From positions 1-56,695 of the forward strand of contig JANWVQ010000082.1 in NCBI GenBank assembly GCA_025056745.1: DNA of 56,695 nt, in the 5' to 3' direction. The notes beneath the pieces are model-generated. The model was not told the origin of the DNA, made no database searches, and was given only the letters and a program-made list of their open reading frames with translations. Below, piece after piece: positions 1-9,013 of this stretch (within the stretch, counting starts at the first letter, position 1; every line of letters starts with the position of its first letter). Position numbers and translations under genes: made by a program. The DNA is from Ignavibacterium sp. (GTDB lineage: Bacteria > Bacteroidota > Ignavibacteria > Ignavibacteriales > Ignavibacteriaceae).

Positions 1-450
1 AAGGATAAATTTGGATTTAACAATGTTGAATTTAAACTGGGTGAAATAGAAAATCTTCCTATCGAAGACAATCTTGCTGATGTTGTAATTAGCAACTGCG
101 TTTTGAACCTCGTCCCTGACAAAAACAAAGCTCTTGGTGAAATATACAGAGTGCTAAAATCTAAAGCGCATTTTTGTGTCTCTGATATAGTCTTAAAAGG
201 AGAACTCCTCCCCGAATTAAAAAAATCCGCAGAATTGTATGCAGGATGTATCTCTGGAGCTATTCAAATCGATGAATATATAGATATAATTAATAAAGTT
301 GGTTTTATTAATGTTGAAGTAAAAAGAATAAAAACGGTTGAACTTCCGGACAACTTACTGAAAAAATATCTTAACAATAATCAAATCACCGAATTCAAAA
401 AAAATAATATTGGTATTTTCAGTATAACTGTTGTAGGTTACAAGCAATGA
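1..450 (+). CDS. arsM: Arsenite S-adenosylmethionine methyltransferase, 3' part (5' end outside window)
   Basis: The reading frame is open from base 1, so the gene starts upstream of the window; about 149 C-terminal residues remain. The visible part has the class I SAM-methyltransferase motif region (GEIENLPIEDNLADVVISNC), followed by LNLVPDK. Two Cys sit where ArsM enzymes carry As(III)-binding cysteines (in SNCVLN and AGCISG). ArsM methylates arsenite in the cytoplasm to methylated arsenicals. The stop codon overlaps the start of arsC by ATGA, so the genes are translationally coupled. The N-terminal SAM-binding glycine loop is outside the window. The family call rests on the motifs plus the arsenic neighbours. 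Confidence 0.85.
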   Translation, partial: KDKFGFNNVEFKLGEIENLPIEDNLADVVISNCVLNLVPDKNKALGEIYRVLKSKAHFCVSDIVLKGELLPELKKSAELYAGCISGAIQIDEYIDIINKVGFINVEVKRIKTVELPDNLLKKYLNNNQITEFKKNNIGIFSITVVGYKQ

Positions 451-875
451 AAAAACGGATTTTAATTTTATGCACAGGTAACTCTTGCAGAAGTCAAATG
501 GCAGAAGGATTCTTAAAGTCATTTGATCCAAAACTTGAAGTTTATTCTGCTGGAACTAAACCAGCTGAAAAAGTCAATCCCAGAGCAATTCAAGTGATGA
601 AAGAAATTGGTATCGATATAAGTAATGGAGTTCCAGAGGATGTTAACATTTATATCAACCAATCTTTCGATTATATTATTACAGTTTGTGATAATGCAAA
701 AGAAACTTGTCCAATTTTCTCTGGCTCAGTTGGCAAAAAATTACACATTGGATTTGAAGACCCTGCAGATGCATCAGGCTCAGAGGAAGAAATTTTATCT
801 GTTTTCAGAAAAGTTAGAGATCAAATTAAAAGAGATTTTTATCAGTTTTATTTAACAGAATTAAAATCAAAATGA
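447..875 (+). CDS. arsC: Arsenate reductase, low-molecular-weight phosphatase (thioredoxin) type
   Basis: The 142-residue protein reduces arsenate to arsenite in the cytoplasm. It has the N-terminal CX5R phosphatase loop (CTGNSCRS, first Cys at about residue 10). A second redox pair ([10 protein letters not shown], about residues 82 and 89) is the Cys arrangement of thioredoxin-coupled ArsC, so the three catalytic Cys of that class are present. Length is normal. The ATG overlaps the arsM stop, and the TGA overlaps the acr3 ATG, so arsM-arsC-acr3 look like one operon. No ArsR operator can be seen because the promoter lies outside the window. Confidence 0.93.
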   Translation: MKKRILILCTGNSCRSQMAEGFLKSFDPKLEVYSAGTKPAEKVNPRAIQVMKEIGIDISNGVPEDVNIYINQSFDYIITVCDNAKETCPIFSGSVGKKLHIGFEDPADASGSEEEILSVFRKVRDQIKRDFYQFYLTELKSK

Positions 876-1954
876 ATTCTATAAGTAAAAAGCTTTCCTT
901 CCTTGATAGGTATTTGACTTTATGGATTTTTTCTACGATGCTAATTGGAGTAACTTCAGGTTACATATTTCCTCAAGTTGTTAATTTTTGGAATAGGTTT
1001 CAAATTGGCACTACAAATATCCCAATTGCAATTGGTTTAATTCTAATGATGTACCCTCCTCTTGCAAAAGTCAAATACGAAGAGCTACCAGATGTTTTCA
1101 AAAATGTAAAAGTGCTTAGCATTTCATTGATCCAAAATTGGTTAGTTGGTCCGACATTAATGTTTTTACTTGCCATAACATTTTTATATAATTATCCCGA
1201 GTATATGGCAGGATTAATTTTAATTGGTTTAGCTCGTTGCATAGCTATGGTTATTGTATGGAATGAGCTTGCTAAAGGTGATACAGAATATGCCGCTGGA
1301 CTGGTAGCTTTTAATTCTATTTTTCAGGTTTTATTCTTTTCACTTTACGCTTACATTTTTCTTACTGTTCTTCCCTCTTTGTTTGGATTAAAAACTTTTG
1401 TAGTAAATGTAACAATTGGGCAGATTGCAGAGAGTGTTTTCATCTATCTTGGTATTCCATTTATCGCAGGCATTACTACTCGTTTCATTTTATTGAAAAT
1501 CAAAAATAAAAATTGGTATGAAAAGAAATTTATACCAAGAATAAGTCCTTTAACATTAGTCTCCCTGCTTTTTACCATTTTTGTTATGTTTTCCCTAAAA
1601 GGAGAGTTCATAGTTCAACTTCCTTTAGATGTTATTAGAATTGCTATACCTTTACTTTTATACTTTGTTATTATGTTCTTGATATCATTTTATTTTGGGA
1701 AAAAAGTTGGAGCAGATTATAGTAAAACTGCTACAATATCTTTTACAGCAGCAAGTAACAATTTTGAATTAGCCATAGCAGTTGCAATCGCAGTATTTGG
1801 TATAAATAGCGGTGAGGCATTTGCAACTGTAATAGGGCCTTTAGTTGAAGTCCCCGTTTTAATAACTCTCGTAAATGTTGCTCTGTTCTTTCAAAAAAAG
1901 TATTTCGGAGAGACTGACAAAGGAGAAGTGCAAACTCCCAATCTTTGTAAATAA
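872..1954 (+). CDS. acr3: Arsenite efflux transporter, ACR3 family
   Basis: The 360-residue, strongly hydrophobic protein has about ten predicted membrane helices and the ACR3-type segment [16 protein letters not shown], which contains the Cys conserved in arsenite permeases of this family. It exports arsenite across the inner membrane, completing reduction by ArsC and removal. Length is typical for ACR3 (350-400). It overlaps arsC by 4 bases. A short AT-rich hairpin follows the stop. The downstream cytochrome gene is 304 bases away and is probably a separate unit. Confidence 0.93.
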   Translation: MNSISKKLSFLDRYLTLWIFSTMLIGVTSGYIFPQVVNFWNRFQIGTTNIPIAIGLILMMYPPLAKVKYEELPDVFKNVKVLSISLIQNWLVGPTLMFLLAITFLYNYPEYMAGLILIGLARCIAMVIVWNELAKGDTEYAAGLVAFNSIFQVLFFSLYAYIFLTVLPSLFGLKTFVVNVTIGQIAESVFIYLGIPFIAGITTRFILLKIKNKNWYEKKFIPRISPLTLVSLLFTIFVMFSLKGEFIVQLPLDVIRIAIPLLLYFVIMFLISFYFGKKVGADYSKTATISFTAASNNFELAIAVAIAVFGINSGEAFATVIGPLVEVPVLITLVNVALFFQKKYFGETDKGEVQTPNLCK

Positions 1955-2258
1955 TAAGTTGAGTTTGAATCAACCTTTTTATCAATCTTTTGATAAAAAT
2001 TATTCAATTTCACTAAAAGCGACTAAAGAATTGATTCAAAAATTTGATTTTTAATTCAGAGAAAATGAAGGTAAACTATTTCTTAATTCTTAGAAAAGAA
2101 CAAATAAATAATATTGCTTATTGTGAAATTTTATTTTTTTTCTTTAATAATCTAAAATTTTAATTTAATTTCACTGTGGAAGGTTTGGCAATTAAATTGA
2201 AATAAAATTTAATTGATATATGATGTTTTTATCACTAAAAAAATAAAAGTGAGGTCGT
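1955..2258 (+). other. Intergenic region between acr3 and the 8-haem cytochrome gene
   Basis: These 304 bases are very AT-rich. They contain the hairpin at 1976-1999 near the start and must hold the promoter of the gene at 2259. I found no convincing -35/-10 or Bacteroidota -33/-7 pair. A purine-rich AGTGAGG sits about 6 bases before the ATG and can serve as ribosome binding site. No open reading frame of interest was seen. Confidence 0.5.
1976..1999 (+). terminator. AT-only inverted repeat, possible weak terminator of the ars operon
   Basis: A perfect 10-base stem (TTTTTATCAA / TTGATAAAAA) with the 4-base loop TCTT lies 22 bases after the acr3 stop. The stem has only two G-C pairs and there is no separate U tract, so termination strength is doubtful. 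The symmetry could also work in either direction. Confidence 0.4.
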
Positions 2259-3638
2259 ATGAAAAACTTAATTACATTTATCGTTTTGCTTTCCACAATT
2301 TCCATTTTCTCTCAGCAAAACTTTACAACAAGCCTTCATTATACTCGCGAAGGTAAAAACACAGCTTACAAAGCTGAGAATGGAGGGATGCAATTAATCA
2401 CCAACATCCCAATGTCCCAATTAGCTTGTAAAAAATGTCATTCATCAACAGGATTATATCCAAATGGACAGCCAATAAATCCTGCTACTTATCAACCGAG
2501 CTGTAATGATTGCCATAATTTTGCTGCTGGAACATCAGTACAAGAGCAAACTTGTCTTAATTGTCATAAAAGACAATTGGATGAGAGAACAGCATATCCA
2601 AATCAGGATGTTCATTCAACTACTGCAAATTTGAAGTGTTACAACTGCCACTCTAAACAGGAGTTGCACGGTGATGACGGAGTTGCTTACATTTCTGCAA
2701 AACAACCTGGAGCAGTTAAAGTTAAATGTGTTAACTGCCATCCAAATCCGTCTCCAAATACATCACACTCAATTCATAATGCAAAAGTTGAATGTTCCGT
2801 TTGCCACGCAGTTTCTATGCTCACTTGTGCTGGATGCCATTTTGAAACCGCAGTAGCCACTGGAAAAAACAGAGCTATTAATCAAGTTAAAGATTATAGA
2901 TTACTCGTAAAGAAAGATGGAAAGGTTCATCTTGGCGGATTTGTAACTCATAGCTACAATAACAAAACTAATTATATTATCTCAAGCTATACTTCTCATA
3001 TAATTAAGAAAAATGCAACAACTTGCGGCGATTGTCATAATAATATGGGAGCAGGCGTTCCCGCTATAAATGAATATAATAACACAGGCTCAATAACATT
3101 AGCTAAGTGGAATGCAACCACAAAGAAAATTGATGGTCCAACTGGAGTGGTTCCATTAGTAAGAGATTGGAAGACAGCATTTAAAGTCGATCACGTTACC
3201 TATACTGGTGATCCTACCGTCTTCCCAGGAGATCCTAATCTTTGGGTTTTCTTAAAATCAACAACTGATAATTCTCATTTATACTTCTGCGAACCATTAG
3301 ATTCATCTACATTGGCTAAGATGGGAGTAACCCGTTTCCCAAGTTCTGTTGAATTTGCAAATGATAATATTCCAACTCAATTCACTTTGAAACAAAATTA
3401 CCCAAATCCATTCAATCCAGAAACGATTATCGAATTTTCAATACCACAAAGTGCTTATGTAACACTCAAAGTTTATGATTCAGTTGGTAATGAAGTTGCT
3501 GAGTTATTTAATGGTGAGAGAGGAGCTGGAAATTATAAAGTCAATTTTGATGGTAAAAATCTTTCAAGCGGTGTTTATTATGTTAAAATGACTGCAGGTA
3601 ATTATTCAAAAACTATTAAAATGGTTTTAATGAGATAG
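2259..3638 (+). CDS. T9SS-sorted multihaem c-type cytochrome (8 CxxCH)
   Basis: The 459-residue protein has a signal peptide (about residues 1-19, ending FSQQ) and eight CxxCH haem sites between about residues 57 and 260 (CKKCH, CNDCH, CLNCH, CYNCH, CVNCH, CSVCH, CAGCH, CGDCH). A haem-free stretch follows. The C-terminal type A sorting domain spans about residues 375-459 (NYPNPFNP start, SSGVYYVKM, KTIKMVLMR end). The protein should be exported by Sec, loaded with haem in the periplasm, then passed through the type IX system to the cell surface or medium. The electron partner is unknown. The gene stands alone, ends at a strong terminator, and is a plausible surface partner of the electron-transfer operon at 45505-52032 (inference). 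Confidence 0.85.
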   Translation: MKNLITFIVLLSTISIFSQQNFTTSLHYTREGKNTAYKAENGGMQLITNIPMSQLACKKCHSSTGLYPNGQPINPATYQPSCNDCHNFAAGTSVQEQTCLNCHKRQLDERTAYPNQDVHSTTANLKCYNCHSKQELHGDDGVAYISAKQPGAVKVKCVNCHPNPSPNTSHSIHNAKVECSVCHAVSMLTCAGCHFETAVATGKNRAINQVKDYRLLVKKDGKVHLGGFVTHSYNNKTNYIISSYTSHIIKKNATTCGDCHNNMGAGVPAINEYNNTGSITLAKWNATTKKIDGPTGVVPLVRDWKTAFKVDHVTYTGDPTVFPGDPNLWVFLKSTTDNSHLYFCEPLDSSTLAKMGVTRFPSSVEFANDNIPTQFTLKQNYPNPFNPETIIEFSIPQSAYVTLKVYDSVGNEVAELFNGERGAGNYKVNFDGKNLSSGVYYVKMTAGNYSKTIKMVLMR

Positions 3639-3716
3639 AAAATTGATTTGTTGATCGAACGATTGATTGATTAAAGGAAGTAATTAAAACTAAGTTTTTC
3701 AATCAATTTTCATAGG

Positions 3717-3748
3717 ATAGAGACTTGCTACGGCAAGTCTCTATTTTT
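3717..3748 (+). terminator. Rho-independent terminator of the 8-haem cytochrome gene
   Basis: A 12-base stem (3717-3728 with 3733-3744, core AGAGACTTGC / GCAAGTCTCT) has the tight loop TACG and is followed by a T-rich tail (TATTTTTAT). It lies about 80 bases after the cytochrome stop. Confidence 0.88.
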
Positions 3749-3786
3749 ATAAAGTCTTAAGCTAACAATCAATGAATTTATACGAA

Positions 3787-4077
3787 TTAAGAATAATAAT
3801 CTACTTTACAACCGCAACCATCCCACTTTCTATCATAAAATTCCAATCTTGCCTGAACAAATTTCTCTGCACTTTCAAGTGAATTCATTTTTCTGATGAG
3901 AATTTCATTTTTATCACTTGTCTCTTGAATAAATAAATTTCCATTATATTCTAATATTCTAATAAAATCACACAAATAAGTGTTTTCTTCTCTTAAGATT
4001 TTTGAGTTTTCCAATAAATACTTAAGTTCCTCAGGGTTAAGTTTTTTAACAGAAATTTCTGATAATTCTTGAAACAT
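3787..4077 (-). CDS. Small hypothetical protein with C-terminal WDGCGCKVDYY
   Basis: I do not recognise this 96-residue protein. It is acidic and mostly helical in appearance, with no signal peptide or membrane segment. The N-terminal half (about residues 10-50) looks like a helical protein-interaction region. The C-terminus carries an unusual CGC motif inside WDGCGCKVDYY, which could bind metal or form a disulfide. It lies 70 bases downstream of the antiporter gene on the same strand and may be co-transcribed with it. The start is ATG. Coding status is supported by a stop-free frame of ordinary composition, not by homology. Confidence 0.55.
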   Translation of the reverse strand: MFQELSEISVKKLNPEELKYLLENSKILREENTYLCDFIRILEYNGNLFIQETSDKNEILIRKMNSLESAEKFVQARLEFYDRKWDGCGCKVDYYS

Positions 4078-4146
4078 AATTAAAATATCTTAAATTGAAT
4101 TGTTTATATGATGAGAAAATGGAAGGAAGGTTTCGTTAAATAACTC

Positions 4147-6195
4147 TTATTCAATTTCATCTCCAACCGAGACAGAGTCAAAAACGACTTTCCCTTTTTG
4201 ATTTTGAATCCAAGTCTCCTCAGGATAAATAACTATAAAAGACTTTTTATTCATTTTATCAGCTAAAAATTCAGGTATCTGCTCGAATGATTTATTATAT
4301 GAAACATCATCTTTTCTTACACTTAAAATTATCAGTAAAGAATAATCAGTTAGATAATTTATAATTGAATCGATGTAATCAAATCCATCAAAAGTATCAA
4401 AATCAATTTTTAGGTTTTTATCTTTTCCTTTAGTTATATCTTTAATCACTTGATTAACATTTTGTGTTGATAAGAACAACAAATTACCACCAGACTTTTT
4501 AGATAAATTCATTATTGTATACAACGCTCTTCTAAAGCCAGTAGAAATAGAAACTTCTTCAGGTATTAAGACTACAATTTTAGAAACAACGTTAAGTGGA
4601 TATTCAAGTTTACTTACCAAAATCATCTGATTACAATTTTTTGTTAAAGAATCTAATATACTCCCAAAGAAAAAGTTCTTACCTGTTCTTTTAGCATTCC
4701 ATCCGATTACAATATCAGTAATTAACAATTCTTTTGCTGCTCTAATAATTCCGTGAGCAACATTTGTATCTATTCTCGTAATTATTTGAATAGAATGTTC
4801 GGTCGTAGAAATATATTTAATTGCATTTTCTAACATTCTATAACTTTCCAAAACACGCACTTTATATTCAGAATCATCTTTAACTACAGTTAAAGGATAA
4901 ATTTGCCCTTTTGTATTTTCATCTTTAATAAACATTGCCAATGAGATTAAAGACTCAACTGTATTTGGATGTGAAATAGGAACTAAGATTCTTTGATTTA
5001 TTGCAATGTTCTCTTGTCTTATAACAGCTTTTTTGAGTATAAGATGTTTCAATGCCTGATTAGTAACGAATGAGCTTATAAAACACGTTACCAAAATCAT
5101 CACAATTGTTCCATTCAATACTTCGATGTTGAAAATGCCTAACCTATAGCCAACCGTGACAGCAGCTAAAGTAGCAGCTGCTTGAGAGTTGCTTAATCCA
5201 AAAATGATATTTCTTTCATCTGCTGAATAATTATAAATTTTTTGAGTGAAATAGGCAGCAAGCCACTTTGATAAAGTCGCAACTATAACCATAAATGCAG
5301 AAACAATTAAAGAACTTTTTCCACTAAAAATTACTTTATAATCCAGTATCATCCCAACACCAAGCAAGAAAAATGGGATAAACAGAGCATTTCCAACGAA
5401 CTCAATTCTATTCATAAGAGGTGAATTATGAGGAATAAGTCTATTTAAAGCCAAACCAGCGAAAAATGCTCCAATAATAGGTTCTAAACCGGCAAGTAGG
5501 GACAATAAAGCTGCAAAAAATATTGTTGCAATAACTAATAAGAATTGGGCTATTTGATCTTCAATGTTCTTAAAAAACCATCTTATTACTTTAGGAACTA
5601 ATAAGTTTACTATTATTAAAAAAACTATAGATGAAACGATAAATTTTAACCAGAAAATTGCGTCCAAATTTCCAGTTTTAGAACTTGCAATTACAGCCAA
5701 AATCAAAAGTGCAAGTGTGTCAGTTATTATGGTTCCTCCTACAGTTAAGTTCACAACAGAAATTTTAGTCAATCCAACTTTACTAACTAATGGATAAGTT
5801 AATAAAGTATGTGAAGCAAACATACTTGCAAGCAAAATTGAGGTTGTAATATTATAATTTAGTATATAGATTGAACCAAAAGTCCCGATTAGCATTGGAA
5901 TTGAAAATGTAAGAAGTCCAAAAACGATACTTTTTTGTTTATTCTCTTTAAATTCTTGAAGTTCTATCTCCAATCCAGCCAAAAACATTATATACAATAA
6001 ACCAACTGTTCCGAACAAAATAACACTGTTATCCCTTAAAATTAAATTCATTCCATTCGGACCCACTATCATTCCAGTGAGAATTAATCCGACTATGCTT
6101 GGTATCTTCAAGCGATTAGAAATATAGGGGACAAAAAGAATTATGGTAATGATTATCGTAAAAACAATGACCGGATCTGTAAAAGGTAATTTCAT
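4147..6195 (-). CDS. Cation:proton antiporter (CPA2/KefB type) with C-terminal universal-stress-like domain
   Basis: The 682-residue protein has about 12 membrane helices in residues 1-385, with features of the Na+/H+ exchanger fold such as SIVGLILTGMIVGPNG and the LAGLEIELQEF segment. The C-terminal 270 residues are soluble. They contain RILVPISHPNTVESL and IVIGWNAKRTG-FFFGSILDSL, which resemble a universal stress protein fold, probably as a USP tandem. It should exchange Na+ or K+ for protons at the inner membrane, with the soluble part sensing a nucleotide or another ligand. The C-terminal domain is not the Rossmann-type RCK domain usual in KefB/KefC. Ion specificity cannot be read from sequence. 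Confidence 0.85.
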   Translation of the reverse strand: MKLPFTDPVIVFTIIITIILFVPYISNRLKIPSIVGLILTGMIVGPNGMNLILRDNSVILFGTVGLLYIMFLAGLEIELQEFKENKQKSIVFGLLTFSIPMLIGTFGSIYILNYNITTSILLASMFASHTLLTYPLVSKVGLTKISVVNLTVGGTIITDTLALLILAVIASSKTGNLDAIFWLKFIVSSIVFLIIVNLLVPKVIRWFFKNIEDQIAQFLLVIATIFFAALLSLLAGLEPIIGAFFAGLALNRLIPHNSPLMNRIEFVGNALFIPFFLLGVGMILDYKVIFSGKSSLIVSAFMVIVATLSKWLAAYFTQKIYNYSADERNIIFGLSNSQAAATLAAVTVGYRLGIFNIEVLNGTIVMILVTCFISSFVTNQALKHLILKKAVIRQENIAINQRILVPISHPNTVESLISLAMFIKDENTKGQIYPLTVVKDDSEYKVRVLESYRMLENAIKYISTTEHSIQIITRIDTNVAHGIIRAAKELLITDIVIGWNAKRTGKNFFFGSILDSLTKNCNQMILVSKLEYPLNVVSKIVVLIPEEVSISTGFRRALYTIMNLSKKSGGNLLFLSTQNVNQVIKDITKGKDKNLKIDFDTFDGFDYIDSIINYLTDYSLLIILSVRKDDVSYNKSFEQIPEFLADKMNKKSFIVIYPEETWIQNQKGKVVFDSVSVGDEIE

Positions 6196-6575
6196 CTTAT
6201 TAGCTTTTCAATCAATAAATAATTTTTTAATCAATCAAATAAAAACTTTACTGAAATTATCCATTTAGTTTATTAAAGATATTATTAAAATCTTAATGAA
6301 CCAACAATTATTATTGGATTACACTCAACTCAAAAATTAATTTGACTTTCAGACCACTTTTATAAAGAAGGAATTTATTTCGTAATTAGCAAAAAATTTA
6401 TCTTAATGTTGAAAAAATCCATTATAGAATTTTCATAACTGAGAAATAATAAAAGTAGAGTTTAAAGAAATTTATTTTTTTCATCGAAAACCTATCATTT
6501 TTTGATAGTGAATAAATATTTATTGGAATCAATTTTGATACTTAGATATCGTATTAAACAATTAAAGGGGTTATT
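6196..6575. other. Divergent intergenic region, antiporter (-) / 9-haem cytochrome (+)
   Basis: These 380 AT-rich bases should hold the promoters of both divergent genes. The visible features are a small inverted repeat at 6492-6508 (CTATCA / TGATAG, 5-T loop) about 68 bases before the cytochrome start, and a ribosome binding site AAAGGGG about 7 bases before the ATG at 6576. I could not assign promoter boxes with confidence and saw no further gene. Confidence 0.5.
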
Positions 6576-8963
6576 ATGAGAAAATATTTATTTACCTTAA
6601 TTACCATTCTCCTTTTATCTTCACTTAGCCTGGCACAGGTTCGTGCAAAGATTGTTACCGAACCAATTTCTCCCAAAAGGCTAACGAACTTAGGATTGAC
6701 GGGGGTAACAAATTCAGTTTCAAATGGACTCAATGTAGTTGCAAAAGAGACATTTGTTTACCTTTCAGCAAGAAATATTGGAAGTACTGCTCCAATAACT
6801 TCAGCAACATTCACACTTCAGTCAAAACCTACTGGCTCAACTGCTGTTTTACAAGCTGTCCCAGGACAATCATTCTGGACGATGCTAAAACCAGATGTTA
6901 ATGGTCAGTATGTCGTAGCTCTAAATATAGTAACATCCTCCGGAAGCCACGATACAACTCTCACAATATATTCTTCAAATTATATGGGAGTTGGAAATTT
7001 TGATGGAGTTTCAGGATTTGGATGTACTAGTTGTCATAGTTCCCATACTTGGTTTACAAACATTTATGACAGATGGAAAAACACAGCTCACGCAAATATG
7101 TTCAAAACAAGAATTACTACTGGTCCTTCTGTTTACAACACTAGCTGCTTTAAGTGTCACACTACTGGATACAACTTTAACAATGCTGCCAATAACAACG
7201 GTTTTGATGATGTTGCTGCTTCATTAGGTTGGGTTTGGTACGGTCCACCTCATATCAGTAAATGGGATTCCCTAAAAACAAATTATCCTGGATTAGTAAA
7301 ATTTGCTACCATTGGATGTGAAAGTTGTCACGGTGCGAGCGGATCCCACCCAGGGACATTACCTGGCTCTGCATTGAAAGCTAAGAATTTAATTGAAACC
7401 TCGGGTAATTGTGCACAATGTCACGATGAACCTTGGAGATACAATAAATATGCTCAATGGGAAAACTCTCTTCACGACCAAGCTCTCTGGTCAAATTCCT
7501 TTGCTCAAGGCTCTGCATCACAAAATAATAATCTTCAAAACTGTATTAGATGTCACGACGGACAAGGTTATATTAACTTCACAAAAGGCTTAACTACAAA
7601 TACAACAGGATGGACTTCAGCAAATCACGTTGGCATTGGATGCGCAACTTGTCACGATCCTCACGGAAACAGCAATCCAGCATCTTTGAGAAGCTCTCCA
7701 ACAAGTGCTGATACATTAGGAAATGGATATAGTCACGTTGGATTGGGTGGTAAAGGTGCAATTTGTATGGATTGTCATAAAGGAAGAAGAGATAATGTAA
7801 GCTATACTCAAACAAGTGTAACATCATCCACTTGGGGTCCACACTATTCAGTTCAAACAGACGTTTTCTTAGGACAAAATGCAGCTCAATTTCAAACTCC
7901 ATATATTAGTGGTGGACATAGATATGCACTTGCTGATGGATGTGTAACTTGCCACGCTGTTGCTACTGTTGATACTGGTAATGTTAATAGAGATTTAGTC
8001 GGTGGTCACTCATTTAGACTACGTAATCCAGCTACAAACTATTATCACACTACTTCTTGTACTCCTTGCCACGGAAACGTTACAAGCTGGCATTCATTTA
8101 TGGCTCTAATGGATTATGATCAGGATGGAACTGTTGAAAGCATTCCTAATGAATTAGATGGTTTGTTACAGCAAATCAGAATCTTATTACCTCCAACCGG
8201 CTTGGATTCTATTTCTTGGCAACAGATTGGAGCATTAAACGACCTTACTATAAAGAAAGCATATTATAACTATCAGATGATTAAAAACGATGGTAGCTAT
8301 GGAATGCATAATACCAAATTCACCTTTGATGTTCTATTAAAGACCAGAGCTGCTTTAGGTGCAGTCATACCTGTTGAATTACTATCATTCAATTCAGAGC
8401 TTAAAGGCAATAAGGTCGTTTTAAATTGGGAGACCGCTACAGAGACAAATAACTCAGGTTTCGAAATCGAGCGAAAGGCTGGTTCAACCTGGACAAAGAT
8501 TGGTTTTGTTAAGGGCAATGGAACAACATCAGAAATATCTAAGTATTCATTCACTGATAATCCAAAAGCTGCTGGATTAAATGGTAAAGTTTATTATCGT
8601 CTCAAACAAATTGATTATAATGGTCAATTTGTTTATACAAGAGAAGTTGAAGTTGATCTAAGTTCAATTGTAGATAATTATTCTTTATCACAAAATTATC
8701 CAAATCCATTTAATCCATCTACAAAGATTAGATTCACTATACCATTTGATAGTAATGTTAAATTGACAATTTATAACATTGCTGGCGAAATGATTAAAGA
8801 AATCGTCAATGGTAATTTCAGAGCTGGTGAGCACGAGGTTACAGTTAGCCTTAATGACATTAAGGGTGCTGCATCTGGAATTTATATCTATTCAATTAAT
8901 GCAGTATCCAACGATGGGCAGAGAACGTTTAATCAAACTAAGAAAATGGTATTATTGAAGTAA
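6576..8963 (+). CDS. T9SS-sorted multihaem c-type cytochrome (9 CxxCH), large
   Basis: The 795-residue protein has a signal peptide (about 1-20, ending LAQ), then a beta-rich Ig-like region to about 140. Nine CxxCH sites lie between about residues 150 and 499 (CTSCH, CFKCH, CESCH, CAQCH, CIRCH, CATCH, CMDCH, CVTCH, CTPCH). A fibronectin-like segment follows (VELLSFNSELKGNKVVLNWE, about 605-700), then a type A sorting domain (NYPNPFNPSTKI, ending KKMVLLK). Multihaem proteins of this layout are exported electron carriers or haem oxidoreductases. The tag predicts a cell-surface location. The order adhesive domain, haem region, Ig-like domain, sorting signal suggests anchoring to the outer surface. 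The gene is monocistronic and ends at a strong terminator. Confidence 0.85.
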   Translation: MRKYLFTLITILLLSSLSLAQVRAKIVTEPISPKRLTNLGLTGVTNSVSNGLNVVAKETFVYLSARNIGSTAPITSATFTLQSKPTGSTAVLQAVPGQSFWTMLKPDVNGQYVVALNIVTSSGSHDTTLTIYSSNYMGVGNFDGVSGFGCTSCHSSHTWFTNIYDRWKNTAHANMFKTRITTGPSVYNTSCFKCHTTGYNFNNAANNNGFDDVAASLGWVWYGPPHISKWDSLKTNYPGLVKFATIGCESCHGASGSHPGTLPGSALKAKNLIETSGNCAQCHDEPWRYNKYAQWENSLHDQALWSNSFAQGSASQNNNLQNCIRCHDGQGYINFTKGLTTNTTGWTSANHVGIGCATCHDPHGNSNPASLRSSPTSADTLGNGYSHVGLGGKGAICMDCHKGRRDNVSYTQTSVTSSTWGPHYSVQTDVFLGQNAAQFQTPYISGGHRYALADGCVTCHAVATVDTGNVNRDLVGGHSFRLRNPATNYYHTTSCTPCHGNVTSWHSFMALMDYDQDGTVESIPNELDGLLQQIRILLPPTGLDSISWQQIGALNDLTIKKAYYNYQMIKNDGSYGMHNTKFTFDVLLKTRAALGAVIPVELLSFNSELKGNKVVLNWETATETNNSGFEIERKAGSTWTKIGFVKGNGTTSEISKYSFTDNPKAAGLNGKVYYRLKQIDYNGQFVYTREVEVDLSSIVDNYSLSQNYPNPFNPSTKIRFTIPFDSNVKLTIYNIAGEMIKEIVNGNFRAGEHEVTVSLNDIKGAASGIYIYSINAVSNDGQRTFNQTKKMVLLK

Positions 8964-8984
8964 TCTTTGATAAGAAGATGTTTA

Positions 8985-9013
8985 AAAGAAGCGGGCTTCG
9001 TGCCCGCTTTTTT
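8985..9013 (+). terminator. Strong rho-independent terminator after the 9-haem cytochrome gene
   Basis: A GC-rich stem AGCGGGC (8990-8996) / GCCCGCT (9002-9008) with loop TTCGT is flanked by extra A-T pairs and ends in a run of six T. The T run overlaps the last codons of the convergent gene that ends at 9012, so the two transcription units abut here. Confidence 0.93.

Noticed and set aside
1981-1994. ATCAA-TCTT-TTGAT as a possible FNR/CRP-type operator
   Set aside because: The half-sites are in the opposite order to the FNR site (TTGAT-N4-ATCAA), so it was kept only as a hairpin.
7594-7902. 102-codon open frame antisense to the 9-haem cytochrome
   Set aside because: It is inside a gene with clear haem motifs, and the product has no recognisable features.
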